The notes beneath the pieces were generated by a model that did no database searches, was not told where the DNA came from, and saw nothing but the letters and a program-made list of their open reading frames with translations. A stretch of DNA of 64,000 nt, taken from Zoroaster sp. YZ-2022 (Eukaryota > Echinodermata > Asteroidea > Forcipulatida > Zoroasteridae). The stretch spans positions 8,175,500 to 8,239,499 of the forward strand of contig CM055835.1 of assembly GCA_029582265.1 (NCBI GenBank). Reading direction: 5' to 3'. Shown one piece after another: positions 63,371 to 64,000 of this stretch; position 1 is the stretch's first letter; each line of letters opens with the position of its first letter. A program made the position numbers and the translations under genes.

Positions 63371-64000
63371 TTGCCAATTTAGCCTTTCCATTGTTTGGAA
63401 AGATTAACATTGGGCCAGCCAGGCAAAGCCATTACATCAAACTAGTGTGGCTGGCTTCTATTGTTAAGGTTTTTCTAAACTTGTATAGGAAACTTATACA
63501 TGAAGTGGAGTTAGTGGGCGAGATTGGCTAATTAAGGTCCCTAAGTAAACTTTGGCACACAAAACTTGATATAAATAATTAATTTATTCTCCCCCCCCCC
63601 TAATTTTCTTAACGGATTCACATTGGTTGACTTGTTAGGGGAATAGAAACATCCCTGCATAGCAGAGGAAAAGACTGGAGAGAGAAGGAAGCAGTTTCAT
63701 GAATTCTCAAGTAAATTTTATTTCAGGAAATTTTATTTCTGTTTGAGGCACTATTATCTTAAACCCCATATAAACCCTCAATAAAAACCCATGGCAGATC
63801 AAAATTACGTGTATGTATTTAGGAGTACAAAGTTCATGTTTGCAAATCCAAATACATGATGAATGCATTTAGATATTCTTTTTAATGACTATGTACTGTA
63901 CTATGCTGCAGCATTTACATCGGTTGTTTTTAGGTGTTCATGTTTTTTTTTTGCTTCTGCTTCTTCTCGGTGAAACTTATCAAACAAAAAACATAGTTGC
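63371..64000. other. Right edge, nothing recognised
   Basis: AT-rich DNA with a short C-run at 63591-63600. No exon or repeat identified. Confidence 0.5.

Noticed and set aside
53480..64000. N-terminal COLGALT exon (expected INL-type and PERR-type motifs)
   Set aside because: No matching segment with splice sites was found by eye; it is presumed to lie right of the window.

Overview
The window is eukaryotic: AT-rich, intron-dominated DNA with no operons, and most of it is transposable elements and tandem repeats. Two conserved animal genes could be reconstructed from exon to exon. Both are split by large introns and lie tail to tail. The abundance of acatgtacatgt-type runs, tRNA-Leu-derived SINEs, L2/CR1-like LINEs, Penelope-like ribozyme termini, hAT, Harbinger and TTAA-type MITEs suggests a marine invertebrate, perhaps an echinoderm or another invertebrate deuterostome. 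That placement is inference.

Left third (1-21323, + strand): the 3' part of MED27, the Mediator complex subunit 27. Six exons (3502-3620, 8293-8383, 12810-12917, 16689-16730, 19671-19751, 21189-21323) join in phase and encode the last 191 residues, including the Cys/His-rich C-terminus. The 5' exons lie left of the window. The introns carry a CMC-like DNA transposon with a broken transposase (421-2149), SINEs, a Penelope-like palindrome with a hammerhead ribozyme (5150-5406), an L2/CR1-like LINE remnant, nested hAT elements (8391-12043), two Harbinger elements (13414-15318) and several tandem repeats.

Middle (21324-29427): intergenic DNA with two TTAA-flanked MITEs that share one TTAA, other foldback elements and repeat fragments.

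Right part (29428 to at least 53477, - strand): the 3' half of a procollagen galactosyltransferase gene (COLGALT/GLT25D family). Five exons join in phase into 310 residues ending in the ER-retrieval tetrapeptide HTEL. Its 9.2-kb and 12.8-kb introns contain a 6.2-kb hAT element filled with a LINE and a TA-flanked element, a hAT carrying a SINE, a second hAT carrying two SINEs, and two further Penelope/hammerhead copies. The 5' exons were not found and probably lie beyond 64000.

Far right (53478-64000): MITEs, a 597-bp foldback element, an L2-like LINE interrupted by a TIR element, an RTE-like reverse transcriptase fragment beside a hAT copy, a 21-bp minisatellite and a third copy of the GGCCTGGGCGAATAGT hAT family with a ribozyme-bearing Penelope fragment inside it.

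The genes do not form a functional unit: MED27 acts in RNA polymerase II transcription and COLGALT in collagen glycosylation in the ER. The most notable observations are a hAT insertion whose target-site duplication copies a MED27 splice donor, a dispersed family of minimalist hammerhead ribozymes, and SINEs sharing their 3' tail with a resident LINE.
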